Source: Dryomyza anilis (taxonomy: Eukaryota; Arthropoda; Insecta; Diptera; Dryomyzidae). Taken from it: DNA of 64,000 nucleotides. Location: contig OX638133.1 of NCBI GenBank assembly GCA_951804985.1, positions 54,274,622 to 54,338,621 on the forward strand. Direction: 5' to 3'. The notes beneath the pieces were generated by a model. The model was not told the origin of the DNA. It did not search any database and was given only the letters and a program-made list of their open reading frames with translations. How positions within the stretch are numbered: the first letter of the stretch is position 1; the number at the start of each line of letters is the position of its first letter. The translations under genes were made by a program, and so were the position numbers. This document shows positions 48,731 to 60,230 of the stretch, piece by piece.

Positions 48731-50589
48731 ATGGAAACTCTTCAATCAGAATTAAAAAAGCACAACATGAAACAACAAAATTAAATGGAGAAATTGGACT
48801 TTTCATTGAACGTTTGTGGACAGAAATTAAAAGAATAAACGGTTCAAAAGACTACATTCAGCTAGTTAGAGAAAAGATTAGAACCACTGCTGTCACGAGA
48901 ATAGAAGAATCAGACATAATATTCTTATCATTTTTAGAAATAATAGAAGCTAAGACAGATTTTAGCATAACAGAGAAAGAAAAATTAGAGACAGAGTTAA
49001 CAGAATTGAAAAAATTGAATAATTGCTTAAGAGATCAAATAAAAACAATTTTGGATCACGCAGAACACTTAGACGAAAATAGAGGAAAACTAGTGGAAAT
49101 TATTGAAAACCGGAATTACATAGACACACCGGAAACCTCTAGAAGTGCCCGATTCAGGGCTGAGTATGGTAGTATCACTGATGCACAAAAAAGAATTGTA
49201 CAATTAGAAGATAGAAATAGACTACTGCAGCAAGAATTAGAGTTAGTAACCAACGACTCATTGATACATAAGGAAGCTGTAAATAACAGTGAAATAAGTC
49301 ACACAGAAAAAATAAATTTCCCGGAATTTAAAATGGGTATCGAACATATTGCAAAAATGGTGAACCATTTGGTTCCGATGTTCTCAGGCACGGGCTCCAA
49401 TGATTTACCCTCAGAAGTATGTAAATTCATACAAGGATGTGATTTAGCGGTAAAGTCAACAAAAGAAACAGAGTTTCAAGAATTTTTATCGTGTGTTAAG
49501 CTAAGAATGTATGGAGATGCATTCGACCTAGTAAAAGGTATTCAATTTAGCGGATTAGATGAATTATATACTTTAATAAAGAGGACATATCTTAAAACCG
49601 TAACATTAGACTCAGTGATAAATGAAATAAAGGAGACATGTCAAAGATCTACCGAAGAAATTCGACCTTTTGCAAGACGCCTAAATGTACTAAAAACAAA
49701 GGCGGTGGAATTAATAAAAGAAAAATATAATGGCAGAGGGGACGAAGCTATGCTAATAGAATTAGACAAATCCATACAAAAGACTTTTAAGGTAGGCCTT
49801 AAGGACAGCACACTGAAAATACACATGCTAAATAATAAGGCGGACTCACTAGATACACTGATAGAAGTAGCGGTAGAAACGTTGGAGACGATACAAAGTG
49901 GGCGTGTAAGAGAAACATCGCATAGTGCCGCAGAGGTGCTTTTTAGCAGAGCCTCACACCCCACATGTGGAGAAATAGGTATAAAAAATTCAAACGAAAG
50001 GAATAAAGTGGAAACCCCATGTTCATTTTGCGGTAATGTAGGACACACGCGGGACGAGTGCATCAGTCGAAAAAATACTCCATACTGTCAAGGATGTGAG
50101 ACCTATGGTCATGAAACGAACTTAAGATGTGCACAGAAAATAAATGAACCAGAGCAGCAATTTACAAGTAAACAACAAACGCAAAATAACAACTATAATG
50201 ATGGCTTCACGAACAATACGCAAGCCAATAATAGCAATTATAATGCTCGTAGTAATAATAACCACAACAATGGGAATTATAATAATAATAATGGAAATAA
50301 TAGGAATTATAATAATAACAATAATAATAGAAGATATAACAACAATAATAGGAATACTAACAATAATAATAGAAATAATAATTACAACAATGGAAATAAC
50401 TATAACAATAATAATGGTAATACCAATAGTAATAGTCGTCAAATTTATAATAATAATGACGATAGGAGAAACAATAATAATAAGAAAGATTTAAATAAAT
50501 GTAAATGGTGTGCAAGAATCGGGCATACGTTGGAAAACTGTTACGCGAAGAAAAATTTTGAGTCTACCCGCAATCAGGGAAACTGTTAG
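48731..50589 (+). pseudogene. gag: gag of gypsy B (first copy)
   Basis: The likely initiator is ATG 48731. Its frame is broken at an A6 run (48754-48759), and the long frame continues to 50589 (open from about 48718 without ATG, effectively 591 codons from 48814). The N-terminal half is rich in charged coiled-coil-like segments (about residues 45-145). The capsid-like part includes FPEFKMGIEHIAKMVNHLVP and KFIQGCDLAVKSTKETEFQE. The C-terminal nucleocapsid has three zinc knuckles: CSFCGNVGHTRDEC, CQGCETYGHETNLRC and CKWCARIGHTLENC. Between the second and third lies an Asn-rich stretch of about 100 residues. Gag would form particles and bind the RNA. The Asn-rich insertion between knuckles is unusual. 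Confidence 0.92.
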
Positions 50590-50655
50590 GGGCCCAGAAT
50601 AGGCCAATTATCTGGGAACCCAAGACAAGTTGCGACATCAGGCCAACGAAGAATC

Positions 50656-51426
50656 GTGAATCAGACGCCGTGTGCGGCAGTGGATACGTTCGCTATCAAT
50701 GGTAGGAAAATGGTAGATAATTTTTGTTCACTAATTGTATTAACGTTGAACGTCTTTGGCATAAAAGCATTAACAGCAGAAAATAATTTTTATGATTGCA
50801 TAATGAATAGGATATGTATAGAGGAAAATAAGAAGAAATTAAATGATCTGATAACTTCAGGAATTGATAGCATAAATAAAAATATGAGTAAATATATTGA
50901 AAATATTAAGGAATTAAAATTAAGTTTATATACAAAATCAAAGAAAAATCGCATTATTTATAGTAGACATGGGGAATTAAGACAGATATCAAAATTAAAT
51001 GATGTCATTATAGAAATTCCTTGTAAGGAAGCGAAAAATGGGAAACTAATATTACTAGTAGATTCTGGTGCAGACTCTAGCTTGGTAAAGTGGAGTTCAT
51101 TAGATAATAAACTAGAGAGAAATTTAAAAGACATAAAAGATCTGAGTGGAGCATTTGGGGGACATGTGACCACCGCAGGATCAATTGAAATTCAACATAT
51201 GGAAGATAGAAGGCTCTGTCTGACGTTACATACAATAATGCAGGATCAGGGAGTTCCGGCAGACGGTATACTTGGACGAGATAATCTATGGAACCACGCA
51301 ATCATCAATGCAGTGGAAAAGGGATTAACCTTTATAGACAGAATCAAAAATAAAATTGTAACACTACCACTCAGATCACTAGATGAAATAAATAAAATAT
51401 TATACAGTGAAGAAATAAAAATCTAA
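50656..51426 (+). pseudogene. pol: protease region of pol (first copy)
   Basis: Frame of 256 codons with the retroviral aspartic protease signature LILLVDSGADSSLVK (about residues 131-145) and a flap/ILGRD-like end (GILGRDNLWN). The first ~100 residues are a linker without recognisable domain. It ends at a TAA at 51424. RT continues in another frame from about 51430, so a single-base frameshift separates protease from RT. The same lesion is in the second copy. Confidence 0.85.
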
Positions 51427-51429
51427 AGC

Positions 51430-52683
51430 AAGATCTAAAGGTATCGCCAGATTACCACTACGAACCAAGATCCCCGTAGTAATAATTCAAAAACAAGAAA
51501 TTTCGCCAGGAGTTTATATCGGAGAAACCATATCAAATGTGAGAAAAAATAGTGTTTACGTTTCAGTGATAAACTCAACAGAAAAAGATATAATATTGAA
51601 TAAGAACATACAGCGCAAATTTTCAAATTATAATAAATTTATGGAACCAATGAGTGGCACAATGAATAGCGTACAAAGCATAAACATACGACACAGAATA
51701 TGCAAACTATTTGACTCATTAAAATTGGATCCAAATGCAAATGTTGAAGAGAAGGCATCCATAGAAAAAATATGTGCGTCATACCATGATGTATTTCTGT
51801 TAGAGGGGGATGAGCTATCGTATACACCTATTTTAAAACATGAAATCCCTACAATAGACGGCCAACCTCCGATAAACCGAAAACAATATAAATTACCACA
51901 TATTCACAGAGAAGAAATCAACAAACAGGTGCAGAAGTTATTAGACGACGATATTATATCACCAAGCACGTCGCCTTGGAATTCATTCACCACTATTGTT
52001 GGTACCTAAAAAGAGTGGCAAGGACGGACAGAAAAATGGAGACTGGTAATAGATTTCAGAAAATTGAACGAAGCAAGTATTTCCAATACCTCGTATTGAT
52101 GAAATTTTGGATCAATTAGGTCACAGTAGGTATTTTTCAACATTAGATCTTGCAAGTGGTTATCACCAAGTGCTAGTAGATGAACGCCACAGAGAAAAAC
52201 AGCGTTCAGCACGGGCTTGGGACATTTTGAATTTAATAGGATGCCATTTGGATTGACGGGGGCACCTGCTACGTTTCAAAGAATAATGAACCACATTTTA
52301 ACAGGATTGCAGGGACTTGATTGTTTCGTATATCTGGACGATATAGTTGTGTATGGAAAAAACATAATGGAGCACGAAATTAGACTATGTAAGGTGTTAG
52401 AAAAATTGAGGGAAAATAATTTGAAATTAAATACGGAAAAATGCAATTTCTGAGGCGTGAAGTAGTATATTTAGGGCACAAATGCACGGAGTCAGGCGCA
52501 ATGCCATATCCCGATAAAATAGAATGTGTAAAAAATATTCCGGTACCCAGAATATGGCAAGGTTAACATTACCGATTAATAAACTGTTGCGGAAGGATGC
52601 CAGTTTTGTATGGACAGACAAGTACCAGGATTCATTTATAAAACTTAAAGAAGCAATTATTTCACCTAATGTTCTAGCATACC
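51430..52683 (+). pseudogene. pol: reverse transcriptase of gypsy B (first copy, truncated)
   Basis: Pieces: 51539-52009 (linker, then ICASYHDVFLLEGDELSYTP and HEIPTIDGQPPINRKQYKLP), 52030-52215 in other frames (LVIDFRKLN, HSRYFSTLDLASGYHQ), and 52217-52453 (GHFEFNRMPFGLTGAPATFQ, FVYLDDIVVYGKN). Lesions: an extra base before VPKKSG at about 51990; an 11-bp deletion at about 52074 (absent in copy 2); a missing A in AGAAAAACAG (52192); a missing T after GCAATTT (52449); and a ~45-codon deletion of the thumb at 52556. The text is cut at 52683, in the start of RNase H, by the tandem duplication. Confidence 0.9.
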
Positions 52684-54382
52684 TGTCACGAGAATAGAAG
52701 AATCAGACATAATATTCTTATCATTTTTAGAAATAATAGAAGCTAAGACAGATTTTAGCATAACAGAGAAAGAAAAATTAGAGACAGAGTTAACAGAATT
52801 GAAAAAATTGAATAATTGCTTAAGAGATCAAATAAAAACAATTTTGGATCACGTAGAACACTTAGACGAAAATAGAGGAAAACTAGTGGAAATTATTGAA
52901 AACCGGAATTACATAGACACACCGGAAACCTCTAGAAGTGCCCGATTCAGGGCTGAGTATGGTAGTATCACTGATGCACAAAAAAGAATTGTACAATTAG
53001 AAGATAGAAATAGACTACTGCAGCAAGAATTAGAGTTAGTAACCAACGACTCATTGATACATAAGGAAGCTGTAAATAACAGTGAAATAAGTCACACAGA
53101 AAAAATAAATTTCCCGGAATTTAAAATGGGTATCGAACATATTGCAAAAATGGTGAACCATTTGGTTCCGATGTTCTCAGGCACGGGCTCCAATGATTTA
53201 CCCTCAGAAGTATGTAAATTCATACAAGGATGTGATTTAGCGGTAAAGTCAACAAAAGAAACAGAGTTTCAAGAATTTTTATCGTGTGTTAAGCTAAGAA
53301 TGTATGGAGATGCATTCGACCTAGTAAAAGGTATTCAATTTAGCGGATTAGATGAATTATATACTTTAATAAAGAGGACATATCTTAAAACCGTAACATT
53401 AGACTCAGTGATAAATGAAATAAAGGAGACATGTCAAAGATCTACCGAAAAAATTCGACCTTTTGCAAGACGCCTAAATGTACTAAAAACAAAGGCGGTG
53501 GAATTAATAAAAGAAAAATATAATGGCAGAGGGGACGAAGCTATGCTAATAGAATTAGACAAATCCATACAAAAGACTTTTAAGGTAGGCCTTAAGGACA
53601 GCACACTGAAAATACACATGCTAAATAATAAGGCGGACTCACTAGATACACTGATAGAAGTAGCGGTAGAAACGTTGGAGACGATACAAAGTGGGCGTGT
53701 AAGAGAAACATCGCATAGTGCCGCAGAGGTGCTTTTTAGCAGAGCCTCACACCCCACATGTGGAGAAATAGGTATAAAAAATTCAAACGAAAGGAATAAA
53801 GTGGAAACCCCATGTTCATTTTGCGGTAATGTAGGACACACGCGGGACGAGTGCATCAGTCGAAAAAATACTCCATACTGTCAAGGATGTGAGACCTATG
53901 GTCATGAAACGAACTTAAGATGTGCACAGAAAATAAATGAACCAGAGCAGCAATTTACAAGTAAACAACAAACGCAAAATAACAACTATAATGATGGCTT
54001 CACGAACAATACGCAAGCCAATAATAGCAATTATAATGCTCGTAGTAATAATAACCACAACAATGGGAATTATAATAATAATAATGGAAATAATAGGAAT
54101 TATAATAATAACAATAATAATAGAAGATATAACAACAATAATAGGAAAACTAACAATAATAATAGAAATAATAATTACAACAATGGAAATAACTATAACA
54201 ATAATAATGGTAATACCAATAGTAATAGTCGTCAAATTTATAATAATAATGACGATAGGAGAAACAATAATAATAAGAAAGATTTAAATAAATGTAAATG
54301 GTGTGCAAGAATCGGGCATACGTTGGAAAACTGTTACGCGAAGAAAAATTTTGAGTCTACCCGCAATCAGGGAAACTGTTAG
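52684..54382 (+). pseudogene. gag: gag of gypsy B (second copy, 5' truncated)
   Basis: Duplicate of gag from about codon 27 of the long frame. The frame is open to 54382 with the same three zinc knuckles and Asn-rich stretch. Substitutions against copy 1 include a Val for Ala early on, Lys for Glu before IRPFARRL, and Lys for Asn in the Asn-rich part. It has no LTR leader or start codon context of its own. Confidence 0.92.
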
Positions 54383-54448
54383 GGGCCCAGAATAGGCCAA
54401 TTATCTGGGAACCCAAGACAAGTTGCGACATCAGGCCAACGAAGAATC

Positions 54449-55219
54449 GTGAATCAGACGCCGTGTGCGGCAGTGGATACGTTCGCTATCAATGGTAGGA
54501 AAATGGTAGATAATTTTTGTTCACTAATTGTATTAACGTTGAACGTCTTTGGCATAAAAGCATTAACAGCAGAAAATAATTTTTATGATTGCATAATGAA
54601 TAGGATATGTATAGAGGAAAATAAGAAGAAATTAAATGATCTGATAACTTCAGGAATTGATAGCATAAATAAAAATATGAGTAAATATATTGAAAATATT
54701 AAGGAATTAAAATTAAGTTTATATACAAAATCAAAGAAAAATCGCATTATTTATAGTAGACATGGGGAATTAAGACAGATATCAAAATTAAATGATGTCA
54801 TTATAGAAATTCCTTGTAAGGAAGCGAAAAATGGGAAACTAATATTACTAGTAGATTCTGGTGCAGACTCTAGCTTGGTAAAGTGGAGTTCATTAGATAA
54901 TAAACTAGAGAGAAATTTAAAAGACATAAAAGATCTGAGTGGAGCATTTGGGGGACATGTGACCACCGCAGGATCAATTGAAATTCAACATATGGAAGAT
55001 AGAAGGCTCTGTCTGACGTTACATACAATAATGCAGGATCAGGGGGTTCCGGCAGACGGTATACTTGGACGAGATAATCTATGGAACCACGCAATCATCA
55101 ATGCAGTGGAAAAGGGATTAACCTTTATAGACAGAATCAAAAATAAAATTGTAACACTACCACTCAGATCACTAGATGAAATAAATAAAATATTATACAG
55201 TGAAGAAATAAAAATCTAA
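54449..55219 (+). pseudogene. pol: protease region (second copy)
   Basis: Identical in protein sequence to 50656-51426, with the LVDSGADSS active site. The only difference I see is one silent base (GGGGG for GGGAG near 55045). Confidence 0.88.
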
Positions 55220-55222
55220 AGC

Positions 55223-56345
55223 AAGATCTAAAGGTATCGCCAGATTACCACTACGAACCAAGATCCCCGTAGTAATAATTCAAAAACAAGAAATTTCGCC
55301 AGGAGTTTATATCGGAGAAACCATATCAAATGTGAGAAAAAATAGTGTTTACGTTTCAGTGATAAACTCAACAGAAAAAGATATAATATTGAATAAGAAC
55401 ATACAGCGCAAATTTTCAAATTATAATAAATTTATGGAACCAATGAGTGGCACAATGAATAGCGTACAAAGCATAAACATACGACACAGAATATGCAAAC
55501 TATTTGACTCATTAAAATTGGATCCAAATGCAAATGTTGAAGAGAAGGCATCCATAGAAAAAATATGTGCGTCATACCATGATGTATTTCTGTTAGAGGG
55601 GGATGAGCTATCGTATACACCTATTTTAAAACATGAAATCCCTACAATAGACGGCCAACCTCCGATAAACCGAAAACAATATAAATTACCACATATTCAC
55701 AGAGAAGAAATCAACAAACAGGTGCAGAAGTTATTAGACGACGATATTATATCACCAAGCACGTCGCCTTGGAATTCATTCACCACTATTGTTGGTACCT
55801 AAAAAGAGTGGCAAGGACGGACAGAAAAATGGAGACTGGTAATAGATTTCAGAAAATTGAACGAAGCAACGATTAAACAAGTATTTCCAATACCTCGTAT
55901 TGATGAAATTTTGGATCAATTAGGTCACAGTAGGTATTTTTCAACATTAGATCTTGCAAGTGGTTATCACCAAGTGCTAGTAGATGAACGCCACAGAGAA
56001 AAACAGCGTTCAGCACGGGCTTGGGACATTTTGAATTTAATAGGATGCCATTTGGATTGACGGGGGCACCTGCTACGTTTCAAAGAATAATGAACCACAT
56101 TTTAACAGGATTGCAGGGACTTGATTGTTTCGTATATCTGGACGATATAGTTGTGTATGGAAAAAACATAATGGAGCACGAAATTAGACTATGTAAGGTG
56201 TTAGAAAAATTGAGGGAAAATAATTTGAAATTAAATACGGAAAAATGCAATTTCTGAGGCGTGAAGTAGTATATTTAGGGCACAAATGCACGGAGTCAGG
56301 CGCAATGCCAGATCCCGATAAAATAGAATGTGTAAAAAATATTCC
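55223..56345 (+). pseudogene. pol: reverse transcriptase (second copy)
   Basis: Pieces 55332-55802, 55857-56060 and 56021-56257 cover the linker, NEATIKQVFPIPRIDEILDQ (the 11 bases lost in copy 1 are present), HSRYFSTLDLASGYHQVLVD, MPFGLTGAPATFQR and FVYLDDIVVYGKN. It shares the frameshifts before VPKKSG, in AGAAAAACAG and after GCAATTT, and the thumb deletion at 56355. The lesions therefore predate the duplication. Confidence 0.92.
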
Positions 56346-56937
56346 GGTACCCAGAATATGGCAAGGTTAACATTACCGATTAATAAACTGTTGCAGAAGG
56401 ATGCCAGTTTTGTATGGACAGACAAGTACCAGGATTCATTTATAAAACTTAAAGAAGCAATTATTTCACCTAATGTTCTAGCATACCCAGATTTTTCAAA
56501 ACCATTTGTATTGACAACAGATGCAAGTGGAGAAGCTATATGAGCAGTGCTGTCACAGGGCCAGCCAGGTTCTGATCGACCAATCGCAATTTGCAAGTAG
56601 AGCTCTGAATGACGCAGAAACAAGGTACTCAACAATTGAACGAGAATTTTTGGCAATAGTGTGGGCCACAAAAAATTATAGAGCGTATTTGTTGGGTAGT
56701 CCATTCACGGTTTATACGGATCATCAACCACTGCGTAGCATAGCGAATTTAAAGGATCAAACGTCAAGGCTAGCCAGGTTCAGGCACAAATTATCAGAAT
56801 ATGAGTTCGAAATAATTTATAAACCTGGCAAAAAGAATTTAAATGACGACGCATTAAGTAGGATTCCACAATTAGAAACAGAAATTGCGGCAGTTCAAAC
56901 CCGTTCTAAAAATACACCAAAGGCAATAGATCCATAA
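56346..56937 (+). pseudogene. pol: RNase H of gypsy B
   Basis: ARLTLPINKLLQKDASFVW leads into VLAYPDFSKPFVLTTDASGE (first Asp). A Gly codon is changed to TGA (56541-56543), and an extra A near 56588 shifts the frame. The domain then continues RALNDAETRYSTIEREFLAI (Glu), FTVYTDHQPLRSIANLKDQT (Asp) and KKNLNDDALSRIP. It ends with TAA at 56935. Only the duplicated start of this domain exists in copy 1; this is the sole full RNase H. Confidence 0.92.
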
Positions 56938-56958
56938 CCGGACGTCAGTAAGCCAGTC

Positions 56959-57940
56959 TTGGACGACACAGTAACGGATATGGATGGTGAAACAATCTTG
57001 AGTCAAGTAATTACCGATCCTGAAGAAATTAAAACAGTACTTAGAGACTTTCACGACTCGCCGTTAGGGGGTCATCAGGGCACACTGAAAACATATTTTC
57101 GAATAAGAAAGCAATATAGGTGGAAGGGTATGCAAAAACAAATTAAAGAGTATGTAAAAAATTGCCCTAAATGTCAAGTTAACAAAAGTTCTAAGCTAAC
57201 AAAAATGCCAATGGTCTTGACAGATATACCAACGCGCCCATTTGATAAAGTTTATATGGACTTAGTAGGAATTTTACCCGAGACAGTATCTGGCAAGAAA
57301 TACATTTTAACATTTCAAGACGATTTTTCAAAATATATGTGCTGTGCAGCAATACCAGACGCAGAAGCAAGCACAGTGGCTAAAGCATTTTATGATGAAA
57401 TTATAACACGCCACAATATTCCGAAAATTCTAGTAACTGACAATGGCTCTAATTTCGTGTCAAAGTTATTTTCTGATACATGCAAATTATTGGGTATTAA
57501 AAAAATTCACATTACACCCTATCACCCACAGGCCAATGGATCATTAGAACGTAGTCACAGACCATTAGCAGAATATTTGATCCAATTGGGATCAATGGTT
57601 AAATTCGGCAATGCATGTCCATAATAATACGATGCATGTGTCAACTGGGCAAACACCTTTCCGAACACTATATGGTTATGATTCTGATATGCCAACTAAT
57701 CTGAAACGTAAAGTTTCACCGCTATATAATGCCGATGATTATAACAAAATATTAAAATATCAAATACAGCGGGCGCATGAAATAGTGAGACAAAATCAAG
57801 AAAAGGTAAAAGAAAAATCTAAAACAAGCTACGATAAATCATTAAATCCCATTGAGTTTCAAATTGGGGAAATGGTTGTAATGAAGAATCAAAATAGGAA
57901 AAATAAATTTTCACCAATTTGTCCGTCACTACCCCCGTGA
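56959..57940 (+). pseudogene. pol: integrase of gypsy B
   Basis: The HHCC zinc domain (DFHDSPLGGHQGTLKT, then NCPKCQVNKSSKLTK) is followed by the DDE core: VYMDLVGILPE, ILVTDNGSNFVSKL and HPQANGSLERSHRPLAEY. All three catalytic residues are present in frame 56959-57624. A ~22-base deletion after AEYL shifts the frame; the C-terminal part is 57611-57940 (STGQTPFRTLYGYDSDMPTN, MVVMKNQNRKNKFSPI). Another break after FSPI scrambles the last ~30 residues. Integrase would insert the DNA copy. The 4-bp CCTG duplication fits this enzyme class. Confidence 0.93.
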
Positions 57941-59140
57941 CAACGACAATATTAATAAAAGGAAAGGAAAATACACAACAATTTGTTGAAAAAATACCAT
58001 AATTAGAAATTGATGTATTAATTGTTAAAATGCGGAAATATATTTATAAATAAATTGCGAAAAGTTTAGTATTGTTAGATAATGAATAGGAAATAGGAAA
58101 ACAGAAGAGAACGGTACCCACAGATCGCTATGTATTACTTAGGGTTAATTTACTAGCATGTGGCGGACCAAATTTAAAGGTTATGAAAACAAGAAATATT
58201 AGGAAAAATATAAATAAGAAAGAATTATAAATGATAACACGAGTTTTGTTTTATACGAAATAAATGCGATAAAATATATTTGTACGAAATTGAGATATTG
58301 AACAAATAGCTGAGTACTGCTGAGCGCAGATAACTAGCATAGAAATTATGAATTTTAAAGTGAATTATGAAATTATGGTTGAATTATTAAATTAAAATAT
58401 AATGAGAAGTAGATTTTGATGAATTGAATTTTGAATTATTAATGTTAATTGCTGACGAAAAGCAAGAATATGAAAATATTTGAAGATGTTGAAAATCAAA
58501 AATAGCTGAAAATAATTGATGATGTTGAAAATTAAAGATGTTGAAAATCAAATAGCAGAAAATAATTGAAAATCAAAAATAGCTGAAAATAATTGATGAT
58601 GTTGAAAATTAAAGATGTTGAAAATCAAATAGCAGAAAATAATTGAAAATCAAAAATAGCTGAAAATAATTGATTATGTTGAAAATTAAAGATGTTGAAA
58701 ATCAAATAGCAGAAAATAATTGAAAATCAAAATTAGCTGAAAATAATTGATGATGTTGAAAATCAAAAATAACTGAAAATAATTGAAGAAGTTGAAAAGC
58801 AAAATAGCTGAAAATTAAAGATGTTGAAAATAGCTGAAAATAATTGAAGATGTTTAAAATCAAAATAGCTGGTCAAAACCCCCAATTTATCTTGGAATAA
58901 AAAGAACAGTTATTTTAAATTTTCGTTTTATTATTTTATTTTAATATTCTTTTTACATAGTATTAACTTCTGAAAACGTGAGAATTATTGAAGATTTCTA
59001 AAATCAAAAATAGCTGAAAAAATTTGAAGATGTATTAAAAGAGCTGAAAATAATAAAGAGGTTTAAAATCAAAAATAGCTGAAAATAATTGAAGAGATTT
59101 AAAATCATAAATAGCTAAAAAAAGGAAAGATGGCCAAAAT
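57941..59140 (+). repeat. pol-env spacer, part 1, with A-rich tandem repeats
   Basis: Non-coding. From 58440 to 58880 there are three to four repeats of about 78 bases built on AAATAGCTGAAAATAATTGA and GATGTTGAAAAT. A looser continuation lies at 58990-59140. Both strands are full of stops. Errantiviruses normally have little sequence between pol and env, so this 2.7-kb spacer (57941-60660) is unusual. Confidence 0.8.
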
Positions 59141-59227
59141 TAGAACCCCAAAGTTAGCTGAAATATTTGGCAGAGAAATTTTGTTGAAATAAAAAGAATA
59201 GTTATTTAAAACATTTTTTTATTATTT

Positions 59228-59264
59228 TTTATTTAGTTTTATATATTCAGAAACAATTTTTATT
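59228..59264 (-). terminator. poly(A) signals of the antisense gene
   Basis: AATAAA on the minus strand at 59264-59259 (6 bases after the stop codon) and again at 59233-59228. In AT-rich DNA such hexamers are common, so the value is in the position. Confidence 0.45.
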
Positions 59265-59269
59265 AAGTT

Positions 59270-59533
59270 TTACTTCGAGTTACGATTCAGCAGGTGCAAC
59301 GAAGTCAGGATGTCAGGTATGGGCTCTACAGTGTATCCCCTCGTTTTTGAGTACAATAACATCATTTCTATGCTTTGAACGCATAGGATAGCTTCCTCTA
59401 AGGTGTTTCGACGCCTGCCTTCCTCGATGGTTGCTTTGACGAACTCGACCAATCCGGGCTCGTCCCAGCAGTGCTTTAGTGACCACTGCCGGGCATATCC
59501 CTCGCAGAAGTCAAAGATAGTCGAAGTCGCCAT
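59270..59533 (-). CDS. antisense 87-residue protein gene between pol and env
   Basis: Intact minus-strand ORF, 87 residues from the first ATG (59533) after the putative start site, running MATSTIFDFCEGYARQWSLK and ending LHLLNRNSK. I recognise no family. It looks soluble, with no signal peptide or membrane segment in this reading. Two early Cys and a Trp lie in FCEGYARQWSLKHCW, followed by a likely helical, Glu-rich middle. Base composition is near 50% GC against about 25% around it. An upstream, more AT-rich in-frame extension to 59632 exists but contains the predicted promoter. Upstream lie TATTTATA and TTCAGT elements; AATAAA signals follow within 50 bases of the stop. It lies in the provirus spacer flanked by tandem repeats. 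It may be a captured host or viral gene or an antisense accessory gene. Confidence 0.6.
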   Translation of the reverse strand: MATSTIFDFCEGYARQWSLKHCWDEPGLVEFVKATIEEGRRRNTLEEAILCVQSIEMMLLYSKTRGYTVEPIPDILTSLHLLNRNSK

Positions 59534-59591
59534 AATTGAGGAAATTGAAATATTACAGAATTGAAATAATACAATTGAGATCTGATACAAC

Positions 59592-59629
59592 ACTGAACGA
59601 ATTATGATAAAGAAACTCAGGTATAAATA
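59592..59629 (-). promoter_or_regulatory. putative antisense promoter (TATA and initiator)
   Basis: On the minus strand TATTTATA (59629-59622) precedes TTCAGTG (59597-59591) by about 30 bases. TCAGT is the insect initiator consensus, giving a start near 59594, about 60 bases before the ATG at 59533, with no ATG between. Confidence 0.5.
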
Positions 59630-59799
59630 CAATAAATTACACGATACTAAAACAAAAAAAAAACGGAAGTATACGGGGGCAGAAAGTTGAGTAAGCTAAA
59701 TTGGAAATTTTCTGGCCGAACCGCTAATGAAAGATAGTAGGCCGCAAATTTAGGGCGAGGTGAAGATATGTGGAGATTGTTTTTGTGAATGAATTCTTG

Positions 59800-60230
59800 T
59801 TTGAAGTTTTTTTTTCATACAAAAGAAGAAGATAATTATAATGCAAAGAGAGTTGCACATTTTATTTTAAAAATATTTTGCATTTAGAAAATTACACCGT
59901 ATTTACAGATGTATATTTTAAATGAAGAAGAAGATAATTTGAATGCACATAGATTTACATATTTTATTTTACAAAAAGAAGATGATAATTATAATGCAAA
60001 TAGAGTTGCATATTTTATTTTAAAAATATTTTATATTTAGAAAATTACAATGTATATACAGATGCATATTTTAAATGAAGAAGAAGATAATTTGAATGCA
60101 CATAGAGTTACATATTTTATTTTGCAAAAAGAAGATGATAATTATAATGCAAATAGAGCTGCATATTTTATTTTAAAAATATTTTGTATTTAGAAGATTA
60201 CAACGTATATACAGTTGCGTATTTTATTTT
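59800..60230 (+). repeat. pol-env spacer, part 2, ~153-bp tandem repeats
   Basis: About two and a half units of roughly 153 bases. GAAGAAGAAGATAATTTGAA recurs at 59924 and 60077, alternating with AAAAAGAAGATGATAATTAT (59975, 60128). Each unit is itself two diverged halves of about 75 bases. No coding potential. Confidence 0.85.

Larger units (their letters stand above)
48891..56487 (+). repeat. 3.8-kb direct tandem duplication of gag-pol
   Basis: 48891-52683 and 52684-56487 are direct repeats at an offset of 3793 bases (3804 after an 11-bp indel). Junction at 52683: RNase H sequence GTTCTAGCATACC runs straight into gag TGTCACGAGAATAG, with at most one base of shared sequence. I count about six substitutions and one 11-bp indel between the copies. 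Confidence 0.96.

Noticed and set aside
49641..50063. 140-codon minus-strand ORF within gag, repeated at 53434-53856
   Set aside because: It lies antisense to conserved Gag codons and is preserved in the second copy only because the DNA was duplicated recently; no promoter-like setting is visible.
50122..50494. Ile/Thr-rich open frames on both strands within gag
   Set aside because: Shadows of the Asn-codon repeat (AAT/AAC) in other frames; the gag frame with its zinc knuckles explains the region.
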